DNA of 64,000 bases from Paraburkholderia kururiensis JCM 10599 = LMG 19447. Lineage in GTDB: Bacteria > Pseudomonadota > Gammaproteobacteria > Burkholderiales > Burkholderiaceae. The notes beneath the pieces are model-generated. The model had not been told where the DNA came from, did no database searches, and saw only the letters and a list, made by a program, of their open reading frames with translations. The stretch is from the NCBI RefSeq assembly GCF_003986935.1, contig NZ_RJZE01000007.1, positions 186,001-250,000 on the forward strand, written 5' to 3'. A program made the position numbers and the translations under genes. Positions 18,650-26,805 of this stretch are shown here, one piece after another (position 1 is the stretch's first letter; the number at the start of each line of letters is the position of its first letter).

Positions 18650-19276
18650 GTGTGCTTGGGGTCGCTCAGGCTTGCCGGAATGGCTAGCCTGCGCGGCTTG
18701 CTCGACGCGATGTCGGCGGCTTGGGTGGCGCCTGTGTGGCCGCGCGCGTCGACGCTGCGCGTGTGGCAGCAGCGAGCAAGGCGAACCAAGTCGTCAGGCC
18801 GCTGCGATCAGCCGCCGCGTGCCCGGCGGCGCGCGCATCGCGCCCGGCTCACAGCCTGGGTCGGGCTGCTCGCCATGTGGCTGGCGATCGTCGCGCCCGT
18901 GGTCACGCAGCTGCTGCCGACGCAGCCGGTTGCGCCCGCGTCGGCGCCAGCCGACGTGCGCGCGCAACTTCGCGCGGCGCTGTGCTCCGCGCACAACGCC
19001 GCGCTGCCGCTCGAGGCTCGCGCATCGCCTCTATACGAGCCCGCACGCGATTCCGTTCTCGGCCCCCATTCGCCTTCTCACGACGATCATCACGCGAAGG
19101 CGTGCGGCTACTGCAATCTGCTCGCGCACGCGCCGCCCATTGGCGGCGCGGCGTTCGTCGCCGTCGTGTCGCTCGTCGCTTCGCAGCGAGTCCTCGCACT
19201 TCGCGTGCGGCACGTGCTGCCCTTGCCGCGCTTCGCGCTTGCCACGCCGCGCGGCCCCCCGCAGACGGTTGCCTGA
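18650..19276 (+). CDS. Second DUF2946 protein, long basic N-terminus
   Basis: The 208-residue product contains one hydrophobic segment (AWVGLLAMWLAIVAPVVTQLL) near residue 70 and the DUF2946 core HHAKACGYCNLLAHAPP near residue 150. The Cys-x-x-Cys and flanking His match the first copy. The start is uncertain: ATG 18680 is also possible, and both leave an unusually long Arg-rich N-terminus. It lies 36 bp after copC, so it is probably in the same transcript. Two diverged paralogs in one operon suggest distinct partners or metal states. Confidence 0.8.
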   Translation: MCLGSLRLAGMASLRGLLDAMSAAWVAPVWPRASTLRVWQQRARRTKSSGRCDQPPRARRRAHRARLTAWVGLLAMWLAIVAPVVTQLLPTQPVAPASAPADVRAQLRAALCSAHNAALPLEARASPLYEPARDSVLGPHSPSHDDHHAKACGYCNLLAHAPPIGGAAFVAVVSLVASQRVLALRVRHVLPLPRFALATPRGPPQTVA

Positions 19277-19412
19277 ACGGCACTGAACACGCCGAACCCG
19301 ATTTAGCGGCCTGCTTCGTCCTTCGACGCTTCCCTGCGCTCACGTTCACGCGCAACGCGCCGCGACGAACGCCGGCCACGTCATTCGATCTCGTTCTTCA
19401 AGGACAACCGTC

Positions 19413-19985
19413 ATGCTCATCGCTTTCAACGGCCGTGCGCCGCGCCGTCGCGCGCTCGCCGTTTCCCTTCTCGTCGCGCTCGCGTCCGTCGCCGGGCGCG
19501 CCGCTGCCCACATCACCACCGCGCCCAACGAAGGCGTGGCCGGCTCGTACTTCGAAACCTCGCTCAAGGTGCCGCACGGTTGCGACGGCGCTGCCACCGT
19601 CGCCATCCGCGTGACGATTCCGGAGGGCGTGACCTCCGTGAAGCCGCAGATGAAACCGGGCTGGACCGTGCGCATCGCGACGCGCCCCGTCGATCCGCCG
19701 CTTGCGGGCGAGAACGGCGCCGTCATCACGAGCACGGTGCAGTCCGTGGAGTGGCGCGGCGGCCCGCTGCCCGATGCCTTCTACGACCGCTTCGGCCTCG
19801 TCATGAAACTGCCCGCCACGCCGGGCCGCACGTTGTTCTTCCCTGTCGAGCAGACCTGCGAGCGCGGCAGCCGCGCATGGACCGAGATTCCTGCAGAAGG
19901 CGCGGACCCGCATGCGCTGCGCAGCCCCGCGCCGTTCGTGCGCGTGACGGCGCCCGAACCCGCTGCGCACGTGCACGAGCACTGA
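19413..19985 (+). CDS. YcnI-family (DUF1775) periplasmic copper-binding protein
   Basis: This is a 190-residue exported protein. Its signal peptide ends RAAA, so the mature protein begins HITTAPNEGVAG, placing a histidine at the first position as in the YcnI copper site. Other family features are SYFETSLKVPHGCDGAATV, KPGWTV and SVEWRGGPLPDAFYDRFGL, including the conserved tryptophan and a late Cys (EQTCERG). It ends with a His-containing tail (AAHVHEH). YcnI proteins are linked to copper trafficking with CopC/CopD and PCu(A)C partners, which matches the neighbours here. Confidence 0.9.
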   Translation: MLIAFNGRAPRRRALAVSLLVALASVAGRAAAHITTAPNEGVAGSYFETSLKVPHGCDGAATVAIRVTIPEGVTSVKPQMKPGWTVRIATRPVDPPLAGENGAVITSTVQSVEWRGGPLPDAFYDRFGLVMKLPATPGRTLFFPVEQTCERGSRAWTEIPAEGADPHALRSPAPFVRVTAPEPAAHVHEH

Positions 19986-20026
19986 GGCACTGGGCACCCC
20001 AGGAACAACCGCACAAAGAGACCATC

Positions 20027-22165
20027 ATGGGCTACACATTCCAACCTCGGCGCCTATTGCCGGGCCTTGCGGCCATGCTCGCGAGCCACGCCTTCGCGCA
20101 AGCCGCGCAGCCTCTGGCCACCACGACCGCCACGACTGCCACGACGGACGCGCCTGCCACAAACGTCTTGCCGGTCATCGTCGTGCGCGACAGCGCCTCG
20201 AAATCGCTCACTTCGTCCACCGTCGAAGAGCAACGCCGCACGCTCTTCGAAACGGCGGGCTCAGTCGGCTTCGTCGATAGCAGCACGTACGCGAACACCT
20301 ACGCCTTCACGCTGCGCGACGTGCTGAAGGACGTGCCCGGCGTGTTCGTGCAGAACCGCTACGGGCAGGAGCTGAGGCTCTCCATTCGCGGCTCGGGCAT
20401 CGCGCGTTCGTATCACACGCGCGGACTCGAAATTCTTCAGGATGGCATACCGACTAATCTCGCAGACGGCAGCGGCGACTACTACCAGATCGATCCGCTC
20501 GCGCTGCAGTCGGTGGAGGTCTACAAGGGCGGCAACGGGCTTGCGTATGGCTCGTCCACGCTGGGCGGCGCCATCGACTTTCTCACGCCCACGGCCTACA
20601 CCGCGCTTGCGCCGAACATCGTGCGGCTCGAAGGCGGCAGCTACGGCACGCTGCGCACGAGCGCCCAGTTCTCGCGCGTGATCGGGCCGCTCGATTTCCT
20701 CGCGACGTTTTCGGTGAATCATGCCGATGGTTTTCGCGCTCACGAGCGTGGGCAGTACGAGCAGTTCAATGCGAACGTGGGCTACCGCTTCAGCCCGCGC
20801 GTGGAGACGCGCTTCTACCTGGGCGCCTATGTCGTGGACCAGAAGCTGCCCGGCACGCTCTCGCTCACGGACGCATTGAACAATCCCACGAAGGCCGCCG
20901 CGAGCGCCATTGCAGGCGACCAGGCGCGCAACACGCGCACCGAACGCATTGCGAACCGCACGACGGTGAAGCTCGATGTGGGGCAGCTCGACTTCGATAC
21001 GTGGGCTATCCACAAGAGCCTCTATCACCCCATCTTCCAGGTGATCGACCAGGACGGCTGGACCTACGGCTTCGCGCCGCGCTACACGGCCACGCTGGAG
21101 GTGGCCGGCATGCGCGACGACGTGATCGCGGGGGCGCGCGTGTTCGGCGGCAATACGCAGGCGAAGCAGTATGTGAACGTGAACGGCAATCGCGGCACGC
21201 AGACGCTCGATTCCACGCAGCGCGCGTACAACTACGAGGCTTACGTCGAGAACCGGCTGTTCTTCCTGCCCACGCTTGCGCTCATGACGGGCGTGAAGTT
21301 CTTGCACGACGTGCGCCAGTACATCGACCACGGCGGGCTCGCGGCTGATCCCACCTACAAGTCGGCGAGCCAGAGCTACAGCGGCGCGAATCCGAAGCTG
21401 GGTCTGCTCTGGCAACCGCGGCGCGATATTCAGGCGTTCGTCGATATCACGCGCAGCCAGGACGTGCCCGACTTCACCGACCTCACGCAGACGTTCAGCC
21501 GCACCACGCAGTTCACGCCGCTCGCGGCGCAGCACGCGTGGACGCTCGAGATCGGTACGCGCGGCAGCAGCGGACGCGTGAGCTGGGACCTCACGGCGTA
21601 TCGGTCGATGGTGCGCGATCAACTGCTGCAGTACACGACGAACCCCGACATTCCCGCGTCCACCTTCAACGCGAATCGCACCGTGCTGCAAGGCGTGGAG
21701 GCGGCGGCGTCCGTGGATCTGCTGCGCGATATCGTGCGATCCGGCGCGGGCGATCGCATCACGCTCTCGGGGCTGTGGAATTACAGCGACTTCCGTTTCA
21801 GGAACGACCCGCAGTACGGCTCGAACCGCATCGCGGGCGTGCCCGTGAACGTGCTGCGCGCATCGCTCGGCTACGCACGGCCCGATGGTTTTCACATGGC
21901 CGCCACGGTGGACTGGGTGCCCGCCGGCGCGTGGGCCGACGACGCCAACACGCTGCGCGTGCCGGGCTACACGCTCGTGGGCCTCAACGCGGGCTACGAC
22001 TTTCGCAATGGCGTGTCCGTGTTCGTCGACGCACGCAACCTCACGAACAAGCGCTACGTGAGCGACATCAGCACGGTGGCCGACGCCCGCACGGCATCGA
22101 GTCTTGCGATCTTTTATCCCGGCGAAGGACGCAGTGTCTTCGCCGGCATGCGCTACGCGTTTTGA
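20027..22165 (+). CDS. TonB-dependent outer-membrane receptor, likely copper-related
   Basis: The 712-residue precursor has a signal peptide (LLPGLAAMLASHAFAQA) and an N-terminal TonB-box-like stretch (VLPVIVVRDS). The plug domain shows DVLKDVPGVFVQNRYG, LRLSIRGSGIARSY, GLEILQDGIPTNLADG and VEVYKGGNGLAYGSSTLGGA. A 22-strand-type barrel follows, ending with the outer-membrane C-terminal phenylalanine (GMRYAF). ATG 20027 follows AAAGAG; the open frame further upstream overlaps ycnI and is not coding. Its place between ycnI and the PCu(A)C gene suggests uptake of a copper complex rather than a siderophore; this is inference from context. Confidence 0.88.
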   Translation: MGYTFQPRRLLPGLAAMLASHAFAQAAQPLATTTATTATTDAPATNVLPVIVVRDSASKSLTSSTVEEQRRTLFETAGSVGFVDSSTYANTYAFTLRDVLKDVPGVFVQNRYGQELRLSIRGSGIARSYHTRGLEILQDGIPTNLADGSGDYYQIDPLALQSVEVYKGGNGLAYGSSTLGGAIDFLTPTAYTALAPNIVRLEGGSYGTLRTSAQFSRVIGPLDFLATFSVNHADGFRAHERGQYEQFNANVGYRFSPRVETRFYLGAYVVDQKLPGTLSLTDALNNPTKAAASAIAGDQARNTRTERIANRTTVKLDVGQLDFDTWAIHKSLYHPIFQVIDQDGWTYGFAPRYTATLEVAGMRDDVIAGARVFGGNTQAKQYVNVNGNRGTQTLDSTQRAYNYEAYVENRLFFLPTLALMTGVKFLHDVRQYIDHGGLAADPTYKSASQSYSGANPKLGLLWQPRRDIQAFVDITRSQDVPDFTDLTQTFSRTTQFTPLAAQHAWTLEIGTRGSSGRVSWDLTAYRSMVRDQLLQYTTNPDIPASTFNANRTVLQGVEAAASVDLLRDIVRSGAGDRITLSGLWNYSDFRFRNDPQYGSNRIAGVPVNVLRASLGYARPDGFHMAATVDWVPAGAWADDANTLRVPGYTLVGLNAGYDFRNGVSVFVDARNLTNKRYVSDISTVADARTASSLAIFYPGEGRSVFAGMRYAF

Positions 22166-22216
22166 CGCGTTTTTCCATGGGTTCCATCACTTCAATCGTG
22201 AACGAGGAGGGCAGGT

Positions 22217-22735
22217 ATGAAGGCTTCAAAGAGGATGAGCAACGGCGCGGTGTTCGCGCGCAAGGTGGCGCTCGCATGCTGTCTGGCAGTCGCAATGACA
22301 GGGGCAATGACAGGTGCAATGACAGGCGCACAGGCCGCGGGGCAGGCCGCCTCGCAGGTCGAGGTGAGCGGCTGCTGGGTTCGCGCGATGCCGGCCTCGG
22401 TGCCGTCGTCGGGCTACTTCACGCTGAAGAACAGCGGCGACGCGGCCGCGTCTCTGACCGGCGTGGCCACACCCGCGTTCGGCATGGCGATGCTGCACCG
22501 GACGGAATCGAACGGCAGCACGTCGACGATGGTGGCCATCGACTCCGCCGAGGTACCCGCGCACGGCGAACTCGTGTTCGCGCCGAAGGGGTACCACGTG
22601 ATGCTCGAACAGCCGGTGAAGCCGCCTGTGCCCGGCAGCCGCATCCCGATGACGTTCAACTTCGCCGACGGTTCGCACGCGAGCGCCACGTGTGACGTGA
22701 AGCCGGCTTCGTATGCAGGGCAGCCGGCGCGGTAG
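22217..22735 (+). CDS. PCu(A)C periplasmic copper chaperone
   Basis: This is a 172-residue exported protein. The copper motif is complete: H-X10-M-X21-H-X-M, read from the His in AMLHRTES through STSTM to KGYHVML. PCu(A)C delivers Cu(I), typically to the CuA centre of cytochrome oxidase or to Sco proteins. The signal peptide has a triplicated MTGA segment, encoded by a 12-bp tandem repeat, which lengthens the hydrophobic region. It is the last gene of the copper cluster, 51 bp after the TonB receptor. Confidence 0.93.
   Translation: MKASKRMSNGAVFARKVALACCLAVAMTGAMTGAMTGAQAAGQAASQVEVSGCWVRAMPASVPSSGYFTLKNSGDAAASLTGVATPAFGMAMLHRTESNGSTSTMVAIDSAEVPAHGELVFAPKGYHVMLEQPVKPPVPGSRIPMTFNFADGSHASATCDVKPASYAGQPAR
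22292..22327 (+). repeat. 12-bp in-frame tandem repeat x3 inside the PCu(A)C signal peptide
   Basis: The units GCAATGACAGGG, GCAATGACAGGT and GCAATGACAGGC encode Ala-Met-Thr-Gly three times. Units differ only in the last base. A change in copy number would lengthen or shorten the signal peptide without a frameshift. Confidence 0.9.
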
Positions 22736-22805
22736 CCCTGGGGAGCTTCTGTCGCTTCTGAGGAGCGGATGAAACGGGCGCTGCGCCGTGCGAAACGTGC
22801 GGCGT

Positions 22806-23282
22806 TCAGCGCCCTTCGTACGCCGCTTCCAGTGCGGCGATGTCGAGCTTCACCATCTTCAGCATCGCCTGCATGACGCGCTTCGACTTCCCGGCATCTT
22901 TGTCGCGCAGCATTCTGCCGAGCGCGGTGGGCACGATCTGCCACGTCACGCCGAAGCGGTCGCTGATCCAGCCGCACTGCCGGGGCTCTCCACCGTCTTC
23001 GCCGAGCTTTGTCCATAGCGCGTCGACTTCGTCCTGCGTCTCGCAGTGCACGAAGAACGAGATGGCCGGCGAGAACGTGAACGCCGGCCCGCCGTTGAGC
23101 GCGATGAACGCCTGACCTTCCAGTTCGAACGACACGGACATCACCGATCCTGTTTCGCCCGGTCCCGCTTCGCCGTAGCGCTGTATTTCCGTGATGCGCG
23201 AATTCCTGAAGATCGAGGTGTAGAGATTCGCGGCCTCTTCGGCCTGACCGTTGAACCACAGGAACGGGGCGATCTTTTGCAT
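22806..23282 (-). CDS. VOC-fold protein, PhnB / 3-demethylubiquinone-methyltransferase-like domain
   Basis: This 158-residue cytoplasmic protein begins MQKIAPFLWFNGQAEEAANLYTS (outline), with QRYGEAGPGETGSVMSV, LNGGPAFTFSPAISFFV and CGWISDRFGVTWQIVPTAL, which are hallmarks of this VOC branch. The enzymatic role is not established for most members. ATG 23282 is the conserved family start. It lies next to a second VOC gene on the same strand, about 180 bp downstream of that gene's stop. Confidence 0.88.
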   Translation of the reverse strand: MQKIAPFLWFNGQAEEAANLYTSIFRNSRITEIQRYGEAGPGETGSVMSVSFELEGQAFIALNGGPAFTFSPAISFFVHCETQDEVDALWTKLGEDGGEPRQCGWISDRFGVTWQIVPTALGRMLRDKDAGKSKRVMQAMLKMVKLDIAALEAAYEGR

Positions 23283-23459
23283 GGTGGATCCCTTCGTGAA
23301 GGGCCTGCGGGCAGGCGCGAGGGCGCCTTGCCGCGCGAGGCGCGTGGCTGGAGGGCGAAGCACGCGTCGCGTTGCCGTGTACCGGGTATCGGGTGTCGGT
23401 TACCGGTCAGGGGCAGGCGCGCGTGCGGCGATGCGTTTGCGTCGATTGACCGGCTGTCT

Positions 23460-23924
23460 TCAGCCGAACGCTTTCATCATCCCTTCGCGGATCTGCTCGG
23501 GCGTGAGGTCGCGCTTGTGCGTCGCAACGGACCATTGGTGTCCGAACGGATCTTCGAGCCGGCCGTAGCGGTCGCCCCAGAACATGTCGGCCGCGGGCAT
23601 GGTGACTTTCGCGCCCGCGGCGGCGGCGCGGTCCATCACGGCGTCCGCGTCTTCCACGTACAGATGGATCGTGACGGGCGAGCCTTTTAGCGAAACCGGG
23701 CTGTCAGAGCAGCCGGGCTGCGTATCCACCAGCATGACCGACGAGTCGCCGATGCGGATGCACGCGTGCGCGATCTTGCCGTTCGGCCCGTCGAGCCGGA
23801 ACGCCTCTACGGCGCCGAACGCCTTCTTGTAGAACTCGATGGCCTCGGCGGCGCCCTCGCAGATGAGGTGCGGCGTGACGGTGTGCATGCCGGGCGGGAT
23901 GGGATTCACAGCAGAACTGGACAT
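23460..23924 (-). CDS. VOC-family protein, PhnB-like
   Basis: This 154-residue glyoxalase/bleomycin-resistance-fold protein shows VTPHLICEGAAEAIEFYKKAFG, FRLDGPNGKIAHACIRIGD and MFWGDRYGRLEDPFGHQWS. ATG 23924 has AAGGAG 7 nt upstream; longer open-frame extensions are arginine-rich and not coding. Such proteins bind a divalent metal and act on small electrophiles or antibiotics, but no specific substrate can be named. Confidence 0.88.
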   Translation of the reverse strand: MSSSAVNPIPPGMHTVTPHLICEGAAEAIEFYKKAFGAVEAFRLDGPNGKIAHACIRIGDSSVMLVDTQPGCSDSPVSLKGSPVTIHLYVEDADAVMDRAAAAGAKVTMPAADMFWGDRYGRLEDPFGHQWSVATHKRDLTPEQIREGMMKAFG

Positions 23925-24334
23925 GGTGGGCTCCTTGGGAATGTTCGCGCGGGCGAGCGGCATAGAGGACGTATCGGACGTATTGCACGTCTTGCAGCCG
24001 TCTCGTAGCGACGACGAACGGGCTGGCGCGGAATCGACAACTGCAGCGGGATTTTTTCGCGTCGCGGGTGGTTTGGCGGGCGGCAGCTTCGTATCGGCTT
24101 GCATGGCTTCGTGCCGGAGCGGCGGAGCGTTGGAGCGGCCGCGATGACTCGCGGCGCTGTTCGCACATACCGACGCCGCGCCGGCACATGGCGGTGTACA
24201 TTGCGTTTCTCTTCCTGCGTGCGACATGGGCACCGTGCTTGCGGGGCGCCGCTGCCGGCACCATCCTCGCACCACGCGGCACCATTAAGCATTTCCAACA
24301 TCAGGACAGCGACATTCGACGGAGCAGTTCACGC

Positions 24335-24715
24335 ATGGACAACGAAGCGGCGGACCGGTTCGAGCGGGCCTTTGTCCCGCGTATCGTGGAACGGCTGGGG
24401 CATCTTGTGGGCGACGCGGTGACGATCGAGGTCATTCCTCGCGAGGGCCGCGGGCACCCCACGCGCGTGCGGCTCACGGGCCATCCGGGGGAGCATCGGC
24501 ATGTGTACGCGCATCCGCTCGACCTTTCGCTGACGTGGGACAGCGACGAAATTCTGCGTCTCATGGAGTCCGACGGCGAAGCCCGCTTCGACTGCTATCT
24601 GGATGCCATTCCCCGCAAGATGCACGCGTGGGAAGCCGCGCGCGAGGTCGATCTTTCGTCGCGCAGCCAGGGCGAACCGCACATTCTGATTGGCGGGCTC
24701 GACTTCGAGCCTTGA
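24335..24715 (+). CDS. Conserved hypothetical protein (possibly DUF5594-like)
   Basis: This is a 126-residue soluble protein. It begins MDNEAADRFERAFVPRIVE, includes HPTRVRLTGHPGEHRHVY and LDLSLTWDSDEILRLMESDG, and ends HILIGGLDFEP. There is no signal peptide or membrane segment. GGAG sits 10 nt before ATG 24335. The pattern reminds me of a Burkholderiaceae-restricted family (DUF5594), but I cannot verify that. Function unknown. Confidence 0.7.
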   Translation: MDNEAADRFERAFVPRIVERLGHLVGDAVTIEVIPREGRGHPTRVRLTGHPGEHRHVYAHPLDLSLTWDSDEILRLMESDGEARFDCYLDAIPRKMHAWEAAREVDLSSRSQGEPHILIGGLDFEP

Positions 24716-24955
24716 CGCGCCGCGTGTGGCAGTGGTTCTGCGCGGCGACTCGCGCTGCGTTGGGTCGACCGCCGTTGCGCCGCAGTCGGCAGTCTCTTCC
24801 CGGTCCCTTTCCCAATTCTTCCCGCGCGTTACCGGCCGTCAAGCCCGCGCGCGAGCGGTCGATATAGCAACTGCCCGGCTCGTGATGGCGCCTGCGCCGG
24901 GCGCTCTGCGGCGCTCTGCGGGAGAGCGCATCAACGACGATGGGAGGACTCAGCC

Positions 24956-25588
24956 ATGCAGGTTTCCGGTTCGGGCGGCGAGGCCGTCGATCCGGCGTTC
25001 TATCGCGCGGCGTCGGCGAAGCAGGGCGGTGGACAGCAGACGGATGCGGCGGCGCGTGTCAGCTCGGCTAACGCGGCGAACGCGGGCGCATCCGGTGCCG
25101 ATGCGCCCGCTTCCTCCGAAACCGGTGTGAAAGTGCGGCTGGGCGAACCGGCGCGGCGCACCGACGATTCGCCGTTGTACGGCGCGTCCGGGCGCCTCGC
25201 CAGCGAGACCCCGGCAGCCAGTACGCAAGATGCGAACGCGCAGCTTGGCAGCCCACACGCAAGCGGCGAAGCAGGCAATGAGGCAGGTAATGAAGCCGGC
25301 AACGAAGCCACAGCGGACCCGCAAAGCGGCGACGCACAGACCACCCGCGCGGCGTCCAACCACGACCTCCCGGCGAGCCAGTCCACCGATGCATCCACCG
25401 ATCCATCGACCGATGCATCCACGGGCAAGCCGGCCCAATCGTCATCGCCGATCAAGTCGTTCACCTACGGCACGCTGGGGCTCGAAAGCCCCGAGCAGCA
25501 ATCCGAGCAGAAGGACAGCTACTACAGCGCGGGCCGGTGGCTGGCCGCGGCCGTCACCGTCGGCGGGATCATTTCGCTTCTTATCTGA
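24956..25588 (+). CDS. Disordered, repeat-rich protein with a C-terminal membrane helix
   Basis: This 210-residue protein is dominated by Ala, Ser, Gly, Asp and Thr, with internal repeats GNEAGNEAGNEA (about residue 103) and STDASTDPSTDAST (about residue 143). Only the C-terminus looks ordered: SPIKSFTYGTLGLESPEQQ and then a tail-anchor-like helix (WLAAAVTVGGIISLLI) ending the protein. A good ribosome binding site (GGGAGGA) precedes ATG 24956. No known family is evident; the C-terminal anchor suggests an inner-membrane location facing the cytoplasm. Confidence 0.65.
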   Translation: MQVSGSGGEAVDPAFYRAASAKQGGGQQTDAAARVSSANAANAGASGADAPASSETGVKVRLGEPARRTDDSPLYGASGRLASETPAASTQDANAQLGSPHASGEAGNEAGNEAGNEATADPQSGDAQTTRAASNHDLPASQSTDASTDPSTDASTGKPAQSSSPIKSFTYGTLGLESPEQQSEQKDSYYSAGRWLAAAVTVGGIISLLI

Positions 25589-25713
25589 GCGGGTTCGCGC
25601 CCGCATCAACAGGCGTTGAATCCGTCAGCCCGAAGCAGGCGGCCCGAATCAGTCCGCCGCGCCGGATAGACAAACGCTTATCGGCGCATTCCGGCCCGGC
25701 TCGGCCCGCCGCC

Positions 25714-26151
25714 TCATTCGGGCATCTTGCGAAACGCGATAGCGAAGCGGTTCCAGCCGTTGATGGCCGTGACGAGCAAGGTGAGGTCGGTCAGTTCTTC
25801 CTCCGTGAAGTGCGGCTTCACGGCCTCCCACACCGCGTCGGGCACGCGGTCGTGCGAGACGAGGGTGAGCGCTTCGGTCCATTCGAGCGCCGCGCGTTCG
25901 CGTTCGGTGAAGAACGGCGTCTCGCGCCACGCCACCACCGTGGCGAGCCGACGTTCGGATTCGCCGCCTTTGCGCGCGTCCGTGGTGTGCATGTCTACGC
26001 AGAAGGCGCAGCCGTTGATCTGCGAAGCGCGCAGGCGCACGAGTTCGGCCAGCGGCTTTTCCAGCGACGAGCGCGCGATACGCTCTTCGAGTCCGAGCAT
26101 GGCTTTGACGGCGTTGGGGCTGGCTTTGTAGAAGTCGAGACGAGCTTGCAT
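25714..26151 (-). CDS. AhpD-like / carboxymuconolactone decarboxylase-family protein
   Basis: This is a 145-residue protein with the alkylhydroperoxidase core LVRLRASQINGCAFCVDMH: Cys-x-x-Cys followed by His, and an upstream acidic residue in place for the relay. The N-terminus MQARLDFYKASPNAVKAM and C-terminus LVTAINGWNRFAIAFR are typical. ATG 26151 has CGGAGAA in front. Members reduce peroxides or act as oxidative-stress accessory proteins. Confidence 0.9.
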   Translation of the reverse strand: MQARLDFYKASPNAVKAMLGLEERIARSSLEKPLAELVRLRASQINGCAFCVDMHTTDARKGGESERRLATVVAWRETPFFTERERAALEWTEALTLVSHDRVPDAVWEAVKPHFTEEELTDLTLLVTAINGWNRFAIAFRKMPE

Positions 26152-26504
26152 GACGATTCTCCGTGAGTGCGCATCGGGTTGAGGTTTGAGACTGCGGTTC
26201 GGCGTGACGGCGAGCCTCGATGTGGACTGCCGGTAGCGCGACAGAGCCAAGGTTAGGCGCCGGAGTGGCTTCGGTGAATATCCGATTTTTGGTATTTTCA
26301 GGTAACCACTTTGGACCATGCCGTCCGCTGCGCAGAGATTCGAAAACCTGCCGGGCGAACCGGAAATCCCTGCGTCGCCGCAAGGCCGCACCGCCGCGCG
26401 TCTGCTTTTGTCATCTCATTGTGCGAGACTGCGCGCGGGATCTTTCCCGCCGTGCCACCTTTCGGCCATTTCGCCACCCGTTCCCGCTACAACAGGTCAA
26501 CGCT
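26152..26504. other. Intergenic region of about 350 bp between divergent genes
   Basis: There is no supported gene. A locally AT-rich stretch at 26275-26318 (GAATATCCGATTTTTGG and onward) is the most likely promoter zone, for the AhpD-like gene, the small gene to the right, or both. I could not assign a confident -35/-10 pair. Confidence 0.5.
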
Positions 26505-26771
26505 ATGAACACGCCTTCCTGCACCGACGTCACGTTGCCCATCCTCTCCGACAACGCCACCGTGTGGTTCTCCGCCTACGGCTTCGGCTGGGGCTACCAG
26601 GCGTTCGCGCTGCCGGTGGAGACGGTCTGCGGGCAACTGGGCGCGCGCAACGAAAGCGATCACCAGCTCAAGCTCGCCTTCGAATTGAACCGGCCGCGCA
26701 TTCTGCGCGCCGTGCAGAGCCGCGCGACGGTGCCAGGCGCACGCATCACGCTTTCGCCCGCGGATCTTTGA
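26505..26771 (+). CDS. Small conserved hypothetical protein (DUF1488-like pattern)
   Basis: This 88-residue protein contains VWFSAYGFGWGYQAFALPVE, then VCGQLGARNESDHQLKLAFELNRPRI in outline. The arrangement of an LPVE motif, a 'Q/L G A' and 'AFELNRPRI' resembles DUF1488 proteins, which are small and uncharacterised. There is no signal peptide. ATG 26505 is preceded by a weak ribosome binding site (ACAGG). It ends 34 bp before the penicillin acylase gene. Confidence 0.6.
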   Translation: MNTPSCTDVTLPILSDNATVWFSAYGFGWGYQAFALPVETVCGQLGARNESDHQLKLAFELNRPRILRAVQSRATVPGARITLSPADL

Positions 26772-26805
26772 CGGCTGCTTTGGTGCGCTCACTGCGCGCT
26801 CGCCG

